Positions 1-9,153 of a stretch of DNA of 64,000 nucleotides are shown one piece after another (position 1 is the first letter of the stretch; each line of letters begins with the position of its first letter). The notes beneath the pieces were generated by a model. The model saw only the letters and a program-made list of their open reading frames with translations, had not been told where the DNA came from and did no database searches. The stretch lies in contig NZ_AOGY02000006.1 of the NCBI RefSeq assembly GCF_000332455.1, positions 1 to 64,000 on the forward strand, in the 5' to 3' direction. This stretch comes from Leptospira vanthielii serovar Holland str. Waz Holland = ATCC 700522 (lineage in GTDB: Bacteria > Spirochaetota > Leptospiria > Leptospirales > Leptospiraceae). A program made the position numbers and the translations under genes.

Positions 1-40
1 TATAAACCAAGTAGGTGGATAGGTATGAGGAGGTCAGATA

Positions 41-1326
41 GGTAACAAAAGAGACAACTCACATGGGTAACACCTACATTGTGTATCGGAGGACAATCCG
101 ATGCCTTGGAAGGAAACCAAAGTGATAGAAGAAAGAATCAAGTTCATAGCAGCTGTTAAAAGTGGTCAGTGGTGTTTTGCCGATCTTTGCCGAGACTTTA
201 ATATATCGAGAAAGACTGGCTATAAATATCTAAAGAATTATGAGTCGGAAGGTATCGACGGACTCAAAGATAAATCTAGAAAAAGAATCACTCAGTCCAA
301 TGAAACTCCTGAGAAAATCGTTCACCTAATTGTATCTTTACGTGAAGACCATCCATCTTGGGGTCCCAAAAAACTCCGTCCCATACTCAAAGCAAAGTTT
401 CATCGCATGAAACAGATTCCAAGTGAAACTACAATTGGAAACATTCTTCGCAAAAAAGGCCTAGTCAAACCTAAGAAAAAAGACCAAGAGTTCCACAGTC
501 TCTATTTCCTTTTTCCAATGTAGTCGCTCCCAATGATGTATGGTGTGTTGATTTTAAAGGCCATTTTACAGTAGGAAATGGCAATCGCTGCGATCCACTA
601 ACAATTACAGATGCATATAGTCGCTACCTTCTAGCATGTGAAATGGCGTGAATAAAACGAATGCAGAGCAAACAAAAGCGGTATTTGAAAGGGTTTTTAA
701 AGAATATGGACTACCACAGGCAATCAAATCAGATAATGGATCACCTTTTGCAAGTAAGGCCATTGGCATACGTGGCGTGCTTAACTAGTCTTTCTATATG
801 GTGGTTGAAATAGGGATCCGACCGGAACGCATTGAACCAGGGAAACCATCTCAGAACGGCGTCATGAGAGAATGCACAGAACACTCAAAGAAGAAACTGC
901 ATTACCTCCAAGATCTAGTTTGGATGCACAACAGACCGCCTTTGATTCATTCCGTGAAGAATTTAATAAGGTAAGACCACATGAAGCTTTGGGTTTTCTG
1001 ACACCTGCAAAAGTTTATAAATCTTCGAAAAGGACATTCCCAAAAAAGATTCTAGAGGTAGCTTATCCCACACATATTGTTACCGATAAAGTCCATGAAA
1101 GTGGTTTTGCGCAGTACGGGCCCCATCGAGTGTTCTTTGGGAATCCTTTCATTGGAGAGGTAGTTGGCTTTGAAGAGATATCTGATCGGCATTGTCGTCT
1201 TTACTTTGCGGATGCAATTCTTGGAATTTTGGATTTGTATACGAGTAAAGTGTTGAAATACCAGAGGCTATTGTATAGAATTGACTAGTAAAAGTGTAAC
1301 CCATGTGAGTGATCTAAAGTGTTACC
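41..1326 (+). mobile_element. Degenerate IS481-family insertion sequence
   Basis: The element is bounded by imperfect inverted repeats of about 33 bp at 41-73 and 1294-1326. Both ends begin ggtaaca when read inward, and both carry an inner block (actcacatgggtaacac on the left, one mismatch on the right, 16/17). The interior encodes a broken IS481-type DDE transposase. No convincing target-site duplication is visible: cagata precedes the left end and gatgtg follows the right. The element is about 1.29 kb, a normal size for the family. The indels inside indicate it can no longer supply its own transposase. Confidence 0.8.
101..1288 (+). pseudogene. IS481-family transposase, inactivated by several frameshifts
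   Basis: The intact N-terminal part (101-523) has a helix-turn-helix region with DFNISRKTGYKYL and the HPSWGPKKLRPIL motif typical of IS481/IS3-like transposases. Reading on in other frames recovers the catalytic parts: first Asp in DVWCVDFKG near 545-570, second Asp in IKSDNGSPF near 725-750, and the Glu in HERMHRTLK near 865-885. The C-terminal part (872-1288) is open again, with RPHEALGFLTPAKVY. Frame breaks lie in the A-run near 475-485, at the tga near 651, around 785-815 and near 860. With at least four breaks the enzyme is not functional. Confidence 0.85.
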
Positions 1327-1329
1327 GAT

Positions 1330-2844
1330 GTGCCTTTTCATACATTAGTTGGATGCAAAAAACAAAAAGATGAAAGTAATTCGTTAGAGGCATTAATCAC
1401 CCGCTTTCTTATAAGAAGTTTATTAAACTCCAACATCAATTCAGAACTCCCTTCGAATCTCAGCGTAGCAGTACCTCGTTCCATTCGAAAGCCGTCCTCT
1501 GGACTCGGTGCTTCTCTTGGAAAAGTTCCAAAATCCCTGAAAACCATTTCTGTCTCCAAGGGAATTGCACAGGACACATTTGACTATGGATTTACAGGGC
1601 AAACTTTCCTTACCGAAGGGACATCCATTGTTTCCGAAATATTAAGAGATTCCAAACGTGACTTGGTGCTGATCAGTGGTGCATACAATACGGCAAAAAC
1701 AAATCCAGGTGTTTGTATCCCTGGAGGAAAGTCCACAGTTCGAGTGACCCAATCTATGGAAGATGAGTTTCTGGAGGGAATGGAACGATTGGGTCTAAGT
1801 GCAGAGGAAGCAAGAGGGGAACTAGTCAGTTTGCAAAATGAAGGGATACTTCCTGTTATCGGACAAGCTGTCCCCACTCCCGCAATGGTATATCGAAAAC
1901 TATCCAATAATGAATATGATATCCAGATAGATTATTCTTTTGCCGATTCCATTGGAACTCCACAACCTTGTCCCTCAAATAATAAATTCCAAAAGAGTAT
2001 CAAATTCAAATCAGACAAAACGAAAATATTTAGTTCCATCACACGTTCCTTGAAGATTTTTGGAATTTCTTTGAGTGTAGACGCATCCATCACATACATC
2101 ACTCAAGAGGGAAAAAAAGACAAAGCCATCTTAAACATCAAACAAGTCACTTCCGGTTCGGGTAATGTTGATAAATCCACAACTCGGTTTACTTTTGAAG
2201 AATGTGAAAATGATACCGATGCCAATACAAATAAATGTGTGACACTCAGTTATAGCAATGTGTATGATACAAGTTCTGGAGATAAAATCACAACTTCAGT
2301 CAAAGGAAAAACCAGTGATTTTGGTGGTTATGTGACTACCGAATACATAGACAATGCGAATGGAGAAGAATACTACTTAGAAGAAACCTATGATGAAAAT
2401 GGAGAAACTGGTTACTTTGCAGTGGATTATTATGACATTGTTACTCCGGCAAATAATGAGTATGAAGAATTAGGATATTATGATTCCGATCTCTACGGTC
2501 AGTTTTATGAAAGTGGAACCAACGCTTACCAATTTGAATGGGATGCATTTGTCGATTTTTCGAGTGTTATCCCTGGGGCTAGTGGAATTGGGTTTGATGT
2601 GGGTTTTACCGAATACGATGCTTTTGTCATTATGCCTGCCGGTGTAGATCCCAATGTCTACCCAGATGAATACATAGGTTGGGGTGAGTTTTATGAAAAT
2701 GACACTACACCTGGTTCTGATTATTATGTAGACTTTTATGGAACAGCGGACCAAATTCCCACTGCAGAAGTTTGGCGGTATTCTATCGATGCCAATGGAA
2801 ACGAACAATACACCCTAGTCGCAAACACAATCGTACAAATTTAA
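1330..2844 (+). CDS. Putative lipoprotein of unknown function, N-terminus lost next to the IS
   Basis: This long ORF opens with a GTG only 3 bp beyond the IS right end and reads VPFHTLVGCKKQKDES. LVGC followed by a charged, polar stretch looks like the end of a lipoprotein signal peptide and its lipobox, but the basic start and most of the hydrophobic core are missing. The mature part has about 495 residues; the C-terminal third (roughly 320-500) is rich in Tyr, Asp and Glu and in aromatic/acidic repeats such as DVGFTEYDAF. I do not recognise a named family. It was probably an exported surface lipoprotein; without a signal sequence it is likely mislocalised or unexpressed. Confidence 0.6.
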   Translation: MPFHTLVGCKKQKDESNSLEALITRFLIRSLLNSNINSELPSNLSVAVPRSIRKPSSGLGASLGKVPKSLKTISVSKGIAQDTFDYGFTGQTFLTEGTSIVSEILRDSKRDLVLISGAYNTAKTNPGVCIPGGKSTVRVTQSMEDEFLEGMERLGLSAEEARGELVSLQNEGILPVIGQAVPTPAMVYRKLSNNEYDIQIDYSFADSIGTPQPCPSNNKFQKSIKFKSDKTKIFSSITRSLKIFGISLSVDASITYITQEGKKDKAILNIKQVTSGSGNVDKSTTRFTFEECENDTDANTNKCVTLSYSNVYDTSSGDKITTSVKGKTSDFGGYVTTEYIDNANGEEYYLEETYDENGETGYFAVDYYDIVTPANNEYEELGYYDSDLYGQFYESGTNAYQFEWDAFVDFSSVIPGASGIGFDVGFTEYDAFVIMPAGVDPNVYPDEYIGWGEFYENDTTPGSDYYVDFYGTADQIPTAEVWRYSIDANGNEQYTLVANTIVQI

Positions 2845-2865
2845 AAATTCAAATTGAAACCAAAC

Positions 2866-4329
2866 ATGTTAGAAAAAAAACAAATTAGAAATTCATTTCT
2901 CCTTTTTATCCTATTCCTATTCCCAAGTATCTCTTTTGCTTCGGAGCCATTCCATAATATCCAAGGATTTTATGGAGAAAGGGCAGCAGGTCTCGGTGGT
3001 GCCTTTACTGCGATTGCCGATGACCCATCAGGCGCTTATTACAATCCTGCGGGACTTGGGTTTACTTATAACGATAGAATTTCCATCTCTGCAAGCAATT
3101 TCAAAGATGTAAAAAGAAGTTACATCAATATTGATACGCCAGGTCAAATTTATAGCCAAACACACCAAGGATTTGATCCCAACTTTATTGGTTTGTTAAA
3201 AAACTTTGATCGTTGGAAATTTGCATTTTCGATTGTAAATACTTATAATTATTCTTACAACCGAGTTGACCAAGTTAATTACCCTCTAATTTCTCCGACG
3301 ATCAACTCCACAAGAAACTATACAAAAGAAAGATACAACCAACTCCTTGTGGGGCCGAGCGCAGCCTACCTACTCTCTGATAAACTCTCGATCGGAGCCA
3401 CTCTTTATTACATGAATGATACAAAGGAAGTATCAAGGACTCAGTTCCAACAATTTTCTGACCTAAGCTATGTTATGCGTTCTTATGTAGACAATCGCAA
3501 AACCTCTGGGCTTATGCCAGTGATCGGAATCCAATACCAACCTATCCAAAAGGTCTCTCTCGGAATGAGTTATAGACGAATTTTTGTTATGGGGGGAAAT
3601 AGGCTTTATAATGAAGTGTATGCGGACTCATCAAGAAGACCGGGGACTTCTGCCATTGATTTTATTGAAGGAACAGGTGATGGTGCTTCTGCCATTGAAG
3701 CGGGAGTCCTAACACAAAGGCCTAAACTCACTACCTCCATTCCTCAAACATCTGAGTTACGGTTTGGAATTGCCTTTTTTCCCACTTCGAGATTTTTAGC
3801 ATCTTTTGATATGATTCATACAACTGGATACAAATCGAAAAGGAACCAAGATGAAATCAGTTCTTTTGGACGAAGAGTTACATATACTATCAATGACACC
3901 GAAGTTCGTGAACTAACAAGGGCCTCAACAACCAATTTTGCAGCAGGAATGGAATACTATCTTGCTGACACATTCTCCGTGTTAGCAGGTATATACACAA
4001 ATGAACCGAATACAAAACCAATTTCATGGACCGAATCTGCAGTGGATTTATACTTACAAAACACTTACGGAAACCAGGTGCAGGCAAATTCGGGTGATAC
4101 AAGTTTGATTTACAAAGTGGCAAGGTCTGGAACCAATCCAAGAAATGAATATTCGAGAAATAAAGGATTAAGTTTAGGTTTTTCTTGGGTCACATCCAAA
4201 TCTTCTATCTCTGTTACCTATATTAGAGAAGTGGGATACGGGAACTCAAGGATTGACCCAAACTCATTGGCTCAATCCTTTGAATATAGTGCACACTCTA
4301 TTTATCTCATGGTCAGTTCCAGAAATTAA
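2866..4329 (+). CDS. OmpP1/FadL-like outer-membrane protein
   Basis: A Sec signal peptide (basic start, hydrophobic LLFILFLFPSISFA, cleavage before SEPF) is followed by GERAAGLGGAFTAIADDPSGAYYNPAGLGF, split here by the family's GGAFTA and NPAGL motifs. This is the N-terminal signature of OmpP1/FadL/TodX-type beta-barrels that move hydrophobic compounds across the outer membrane. The rest alternates aromatic and polar residues and ends in a terminal beta strand-like segment (YLMVSSRN). About 487 residues fits the family. The ATG at 2866 is preferred over an in-frame TTG at 2854. It lies 21 bp after the lipoprotein ORF on the same strand. The substrate is not predictable. Confidence 0.8.
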   Translation: MLEKKQIRNSFLLFILFLFPSISFASEPFHNIQGFYGERAAGLGGAFTAIADDPSGAYYNPAGLGFTYNDRISISASNFKDVKRSYINIDTPGQIYSQTHQGFDPNFIGLLKNFDRWKFAFSIVNTYNYSYNRVDQVNYPLISPTINSTRNYTKERYNQLLVGPSAAYLLSDKLSIGATLYYMNDTKEVSRTQFQQFSDLSYVMRSYVDNRKTSGLMPVIGIQYQPIQKVSLGMSYRRIFVMGGNRLYNEVYADSSRRPGTSAIDFIEGTGDGASAIEAGVLTQRPKLTTSIPQTSELRFGIAFFPTSRFLASFDMIHTTGYKSKRNQDEISSFGRRVTYTINDTEVRELTRASTTNFAAGMEYYLADTFSVLAGIYTNEPNTKPISWTESAVDLYLQNTYGNQVQANSGDTSLIYKVARSGTNPRNEYSRNKGLSLGFSWVTSKSSISVTYIREVGYGNSRIDPNSLAQSFEYSAHSIYLMVSSRN

Positions 4330-4373
4330 TTTTTTATATTTTACTTGTCCAGAAAAATCCATCTCTCATCTTT

Positions 4374-6989
4374 ATGGAGATGGGATTGGAACTTACAGAC
4401 CAAAGACTGATCAATACAATTTTAGATCAGTCGCAAAATGCCATTGCCATCTCCGATTTAGAGGGGAACCTTCAGTATGTAAATCCCGCCTTTGTTTCTC
4501 TATGGGGTTATCATTATCCCGAAGAAATACTTGGCAAAAATGCTTCCGAATTCACAGAAGATAAAGAAAAAACAAAACTCATTTTATCGGAAATTCTTTC
4601 CAAATCCCAATGGACAGGTGATTTGTGTGCCAAAAGAAAAGATGGATCTACTTTCGATATCGCAGTGACTGCCTACTGCTCCAAAGATAAAAGGGGGATT
4701 ACCACCCACCTACTCGCTAATTTTTCAGACCAAACCAAAACCAAAGAACTGGAACAATATGCAAAAGACAAAGATATCTATTTTTCGCAAATTTTAGATT
4801 CCATTACCGATTTAGTTTTTTGTAAGGATAAAAATTTTCAAGTCACTTATGTAAACAAAGCTTGTGCCGATTTTTATGGAGTCACCAAACAAGATTTAAT
4901 CGGAATCAAAGATGTTACCTACAATGAGGAAGAATACACAAAGGCATACCATTCAGAGGATAAAAAAGTTTTTGAAACTGGGGAAACCAGCTATGTAAGA
5001 AAAGAACCAAATCTTGGTCCTGATGGTGTCATAAGAATCTTAGAAACCGTTAAAAATCCAATTCATGACACAAATGGAAACATCAAAGAAATTGTAGGTG
5101 TTTCCAGGGATATTACGGAAACTCAAATTTTAGAAGATCGGTTACAGTTAATCACCGAAATGACTTCCGATTATATTTATACAGCAAAGATAGTAGATGG
5201 TGAAATCATTGCTGAGTGGAGTTCCAAAGAGCTGAATACAACTTCTGGATATTCTATTGAGGAAATTGGAAAGTTAGGTGGTTGGTTCAACGTCATTCTA
5301 AAAGAAGACATTCCGAATCTGGAAGAACGGATGGCAAAGATTTTGAAGGGTGAAACGGGAGTGGTTGAATACCGCATTCGTACAAAATCTGGAAAAATCA
5401 AATGGTTAAGAGACTACACTCGCCCCATTAGGGATGAAGCAGGAAATCTCATTTCTATCATCGGAGCTGCGAAGGATATAACAACCGAAAAAGAAACCGA
5501 ATTAAAATACCTGTTGAGTAGCCAAAGATACCAAGCAGCGATGAATTCCGCCTTGGAAGCAATTTACTTTTTAGAAACTTTAAAAAACGAAGAAGGAGAT
5601 ATCATAGACTTTATCATTTCAGATGTGAACAAAAAAGCAGAAGAACAACTCGGAATGAAAAAGGAAGAATTATTGGGAAAGGGAATTTGCCAACTTTTCC
5701 CTATCAATCGGGAAAATGGTTTCTTCGAAGATTATAAAAAAGTCGTAGAATCAAAAATTCCCATCGAGCAGGAATTTCAAGTCCCTGGTAATTTTGTAGC
5801 ACCAGGTTACTATTTCCACCAAGTCATACCCACTAACGATGGAATTGTGATCCAAACAAGAGACATCTCAGATAGAAAAAGAATGGAAGAACTCCTACTT
5901 CGCACAAACCGCCTAGCTAAAGTAGGGAGTTTTGATTACGACCTTAGTCATAACAAAATCACACTTTCACAAGTGGCTACAGAAATTTTAGTACAAACTT
6001 CCAAAGATATCGACCACGTGGATTTACGTTTTTTTGGTACGGAAAAATTCGGTCCCATCCTCAAACAAAAAGAAATGCATTCTATCGAAACAAAAGAGAC
6101 GTTTGATTTGGAATGTCTTGTCTGTGCAGGATCAGGACATGAGTTTTGGATTCGTATCATTGCCACTCCTAAGTTTTCAGAAACCAACTGTATTGGTTTC
6201 TATGGAGCCATCCAAAACATCCATGATGAAAAACTTGTGCAAGATTCACTACTTGACAAAGAAACCTTACTTCTCGCAAAAAATCGCGAACTAGAATCTC
6301 TTTTCCAAGTAACAAATAAACAAAACGAAAGACTAAAAGAATATACTTATATAACTTCTCACAACCTACGAGCCCCCATCGCCAATCTAATCAGCCTAAC
6401 AGCAATGTTAAAGGAAAACCCATCCAATTCGGAAATACTCGGGCTTATTGAATCCTCTTCCTTCCAACTGGATCAAATCATTCGCAACCTCAACGAATTA
6501 TTAAATATTGAAAAAGATTCAAAAGAACTTCCTAAATCAAAAATTCCCGTTAAAGAAAGTATCGATGCACAAATTTTACTCTTAAAAAACGGCGCCAATC
6601 GAGAGATAGAATTCACAAACAATCTACCAGAAGGAATGAACCTATTAGGATTCCAAGCTTACTTTGATAGTATCATAAATAATATTCTCACCAATGCGAT
6701 CAAATATACAAGTGCAGATAAAATTTGCAAAATTACCATAACATATGAGGAAACAAAAGAGTTCTTAAAAATAGCCATTCAGGACAATGGCCCAGGTATT
6801 GATATTGTCCGGCATGGTCACAAATTATTCAAAATGAACTTCCGATTACGCCAAGATATCGAAGGGAAAGGTATGGGATTATTCCTTGCGAAACACCAAA
6901 TTGAATCCATGAAAGGATCGATTGAAGTTTCAAGCGAACTTGGGAAAGGTTCTATTTTCTTTTTAACCTTCCCCAAAGAACTATTTTGA
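4374..6989 (+). CDS. Multi-PAS sensor histidine kinase
   Basis: The protein has 871 residues and no clear membrane segments, so it is probably a cytoplasmic sensor. Several PAS/PAC modules occupy about residues 10-640 (for example AIAISDLEGNLQYVNPAF near 22-40 and GVSRDITETQ near 240). A HisKA-like helix pair follows, with phospho-acceptor His in TSHNLRAPIANL near 661. The ATPase domain has the N box INNILTNAIKYTS near 767, the G1 box DNGPGI near 801 and the G2 box GKGMGLFLAK near 830. SHNLRAP replaces the commoner SHELRTP, a variant frequent in Leptospira and Bacteroidetes. No response regulator is adjacent, so the partner is unknown. Confidence 0.88.
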   Translation: MEMGLELTDQRLINTILDQSQNAIAISDLEGNLQYVNPAFVSLWGYHYPEEILGKNASEFTEDKEKTKLILSEILSKSQWTGDLCAKRKDGSTFDIAVTAYCSKDKRGITTHLLANFSDQTKTKELEQYAKDKDIYFSQILDSITDLVFCKDKNFQVTYVNKACADFYGVTKQDLIGIKDVTYNEEEYTKAYHSEDKKVFETGETSYVRKEPNLGPDGVIRILETVKNPIHDTNGNIKEIVGVSRDITETQILEDRLQLITEMTSDYIYTAKIVDGEIIAEWSSKELNTTSGYSIEEIGKLGGWFNVILKEDIPNLEERMAKILKGETGVVEYRIRTKSGKIKWLRDYTRPIRDEAGNLISIIGAAKDITTEKETELKYLLSSQRYQAAMNSALEAIYFLETLKNEEGDIIDFIISDVNKKAEEQLGMKKEELLGKGICQLFPINRENGFFEDYKKVVESKIPIEQEFQVPGNFVAPGYYFHQVIPTNDGIVIQTRDISDRKRMEELLLRTNRLAKVGSFDYDLSHNKITLSQVATEILVQTSKDIDHVDLRFFGTEKFGPILKQKEMHSIETKETFDLECLVCAGSGHEFWIRIIATPKFSETNCIGFYGAIQNIHDEKLVQDSLLDKETLLLAKNRELESLFQVTNKQNERLKEYTYITSHNLRAPIANLISLTAMLKENPSNSEILGLIESSSFQLDQIIRNLNELLNIEKDSKELPKSKIPVKESIDAQILLLKNGANREIEFTNNLPEGMNLLGFQAYFDSIINNILTNAIKYTSADKICKITITYEETKEFLKIAIQDNGPGIDIVRHGHKLFKMNFRLRQDIEGKGMGLFLAKHQIESMKGSIEVSSELGKGSIFFLTFPKELF

Positions 6990-7880
6990 ACTAGGGTTAG
7001 CTAAAAAAAATTCCTTAGCATCTTCATAACCGTGCCGTAAAAGAATTTCCGCTTGTTCCTTTTTGAAATTAAGTATACTCACAAGACCTAACATCCGTTT
7101 GGGAGCAATCACTGATATTTTTGCATTTTTAAATTGTGTTCGAAGTCCGAGTAAAAAATTCTCAATGGGAGTGAGACCCTTCATCACGGCCTTTCTATAT
7201 TCTAATCCTTGTTCTACACTCCTGTAGGAACCAAGAAGGTATAATTCAAACAATCGTTCGAGGGCTTCGTCTTTTGTTTCAGGTACATCCATCATCTGCA
7301 CTCCCCCAACAGGAGAAAGCAGTACGACTACAATTTCTGAGGCTTCATGAGTCAGTGCCGGAAGGATGGGAGTGTTTGCCATAACTCCACCATCCCAATA
7401 AGGTTCTCCATCAATGATTTGCCAAGGAAAGATCATGGGGATAGCAGAAGATGCCAAAAGATGTTCGATCCTCAAATTAGGATTTTCGAAAAACTTTAGC
7501 TCCGATGTTAGAATGTTTACTGCAGAAATAATGACTTTTGTTTTCGATTCATTGAGGGTTGTAAAATCTAAGTTTTCATGGATGAATTTTTTTAATGGAT
7601 AGGTTTCAACAAGTGGATAGTATTTCCTTCGGAAAAGTCCCTTTAACATGTTCCACACCGAATAACGCATGATATTTTTTTGATTGAGTCGAAGCCATAA
7701 TTCAGATAACAAACTGGAATTCATTCCTGAACCAATGGCACAAGCATTGATCGCACCGACCGACGTTCCACAAATGATATCCGGTTTCCAATGGATTTCT
7801 TCTAAATACCGCAAAACTCCTGCTTGGTAAGCACCTCTTGCCCCACCTCCAGATAAAACCAGAGCTCTTTTTTTAGCCAT
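6981..7880 (-). CDS. Patatin-like phospholipase
   Basis: The 299-residue protein has the full patatin signature. The oxyanion loop SGGGARGAYQAG lies at about 9-20, the nucleophile elbow GTSVG at about 39-43 and the dyad Asp in DGGVMANTP near 165. Patatins are Ser/Asp acyl hydrolases acting on phospholipids or other lipid esters. There is no signal peptide. It is the last gene of an apparent three-gene operon: its ATG is 1 bp from the stop of the NlpC/P60 gene. Its 3' end overlaps the convergent kinase gene by 9 bp. The hydrolytic class is certain; the substrate is not. Confidence 0.88.
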   Translation of the reverse strand: MAKKRALVLSGGGARGAYQAGVLRYLEEIHWKPDIICGTSVGAINACAIGSGMNSSLLSELWLRLNQKNIMRYSVWNMLKGLFRRKYYPLVETYPLKKFIHENLDFTTLNESKTKVIISAVNILTSELKFFENPNLRIEHLLASSAIPMIFPWQIIDGEPYWDGGVMANTPILPALTHEASEIVVVLLSPVGGVQMMDVPETKDEALERLFELYLLGSYRSVEQGLEYRKAVMKGLTPIENFLLGLRTQFKNAKISVIAPKRMLGLVSILNFKKEQAEILLRHGYEDAKEFFLANPSSK

Positions 7881-7881
7881 A

Positions 7882-9129
7882 TTATTTCCCTCCCGAAAAA
7901 ATATCCCGACCTGTCACATACCTTTCCTTCCACCATTTTTCATTTAAGGATTGGATCACAACTCCACGGCTAGTTGATGCATGGATAAAATTCCCATTCT
8001 CTAAAACCACTCCCACATGGGTAATTTTACTTGTGTTTGGTGATGCAGAAAAAAACACTAAATTTCCAATTTGTTGTTTATCGCGTGTAACAGATTTACC
8101 AATTTGAGATTGGTCTCTGGCTGACCTTGGAATCATCCGTTCACTCATTCCAATTTTTGGATCCGTTAGAATTGATTTGGTAAGACCTGAACAATCCACT
8201 CCGCGCCGAGAATAACCACCATAAAGATAGGGAGTTCCTATCCACGGACGGCCCACAGGATCAACTAACTTCCGTTTACCGTTTTCTCCATTATTTGTGG
8301 GACCAGAAACACTTTGTTCTTCTAAAAAGATTAAGTTGGGATCCAATTTTGGTCTTTCTTTAGTAATCCACTCTCCTTGGTCATTCCAAATAATCTCGGT
8401 GCGTCTTTCGGATTTTTGAAAGTTCTCTTTGGATGTAGTAAGTGATAACAAAGGAATGGTATCGGCTTTCACTGTTTCCCAATGTTTTTCATCAATTTTT
8501 GATTTTTCACTGGCGAACCAGTCGGTAAAAAACTTAGTTCTTTTTTCTTCCGTTAGGTTTTGGATTTGCCTTGGTAAAATAGATTCCAAACGTTTGATTG
8601 TGACATTCGGATCCTCTTCTTTTTTTCTTGATAAAACAACCAACCGTCCCGCAACCAAAACAGAAGCACCACTCCATTGTTTGATTTTTGCAATCCGTAA
8701 AATATCAGAAACTGTTTCGTCGGGTAATTTGGAGAGAGTCATTTCCTTAAAAAATTTACCTAAATAGGGAATATCCTTTTTGTTAGGTTTTGTGGTGATA
8801 AAATAAGGAATTAATTCTTCCGTTTCTTCCCATCTAAATCCATAATCAGAGAGGATAACAAACCTTTCGACTTCCTCTGCAAACTCAGAAGCAGGCATGG
8901 ACTCAAAAGCAGCCCAAACTCGAAGTGACTGAACAATTTCTTTCACTGAATTGTCGTTGGCCCGATCCCCTAAACGTTTTCGAATTTCATTTCGAATCAG
9001 AAGTGTTTCCTGTTTGTTATAAACAGAAGCAACTAACAAATCTAAGTTTTGTGCAGAAAGGGAATTTTCTGTAAGAAAAAAAAGGCAAAAAACAACCAAA
9101 GTCATACGAAACTGATAAAAGGAAAACAT
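7882..9129 (-). CDS. Exported NlpC/P60 peptidoglycan hydrolase-like protein
   Basis: An N-terminal signal peptide (LVVFCLFFLTENSLSA) exports the protein to the periplasm. Residues 30-280 form a helical region with no family I recognise. The C-terminal 130 residues are an NlpC/P60 domain with catalytic Cys in VDCSGL near 311, His in ITHVGVVL near 369 and the third polar residue in FIHAST just after. These enzymes cut gamma-D-Glu-diamino-acid bonds in peptidoglycan stems. The gene sits 24 bp downstream of a patatin-family gene and 1 bp upstream of another, which suggests a shared role in envelope turnover. Confidence 0.87.
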   Translation of the reverse strand: MFSFYQFRMTLVVFCLFFLTENSLSAQNLDLLVASVYNKQETLLIRNEIRKRLGDRANDNSVKEIVQSLRVWAAFESMPASEFAEEVERFVILSDYGFRWEETEELIPYFITTKPNKKDIPYLGKFFKEMTLSKLPDETVSDILRIAKIKQWSGASVLVAGRLVVLSRKKEEDPNVTIKRLESILPRQIQNLTEEKRTKFFTDWFASEKSKIDEKHWETVKADTIPLLSLTTSKENFQKSERRTEIIWNDQGEWITKERPKLDPNLIFLEEQSVSGPTNNGENGKRKLVDPVGRPWIGTPYLYGGYSRRGVDCSGLTKSILTDPKIGMSERMIPRSARDQSQIGKSVTRDKQQIGNLVFFSASPNTSKITHVGVVLENGNFIHASTSRGVVIQSLNEKWWKERYVTGRDIFSGGK

Positions 9130-9153
9130 TCTTTGTATAATAGCTTATTGTTT

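Noticed and set aside
30..45. Possible target-site duplication of the IS (gat on both sides)
   Set aside because: Only three bases match and they are not at equal distances from the repeat ends; this is chance-level.
470..490. A-run in the transposase that could allow programmed -1 frameshifting, as in IS3-type elements
   Set aside because: The shift does join the N-terminal part to the DDE region, but at least three further indels (near 651, 785-815 and 860) still break the frame, so decay explains it better.
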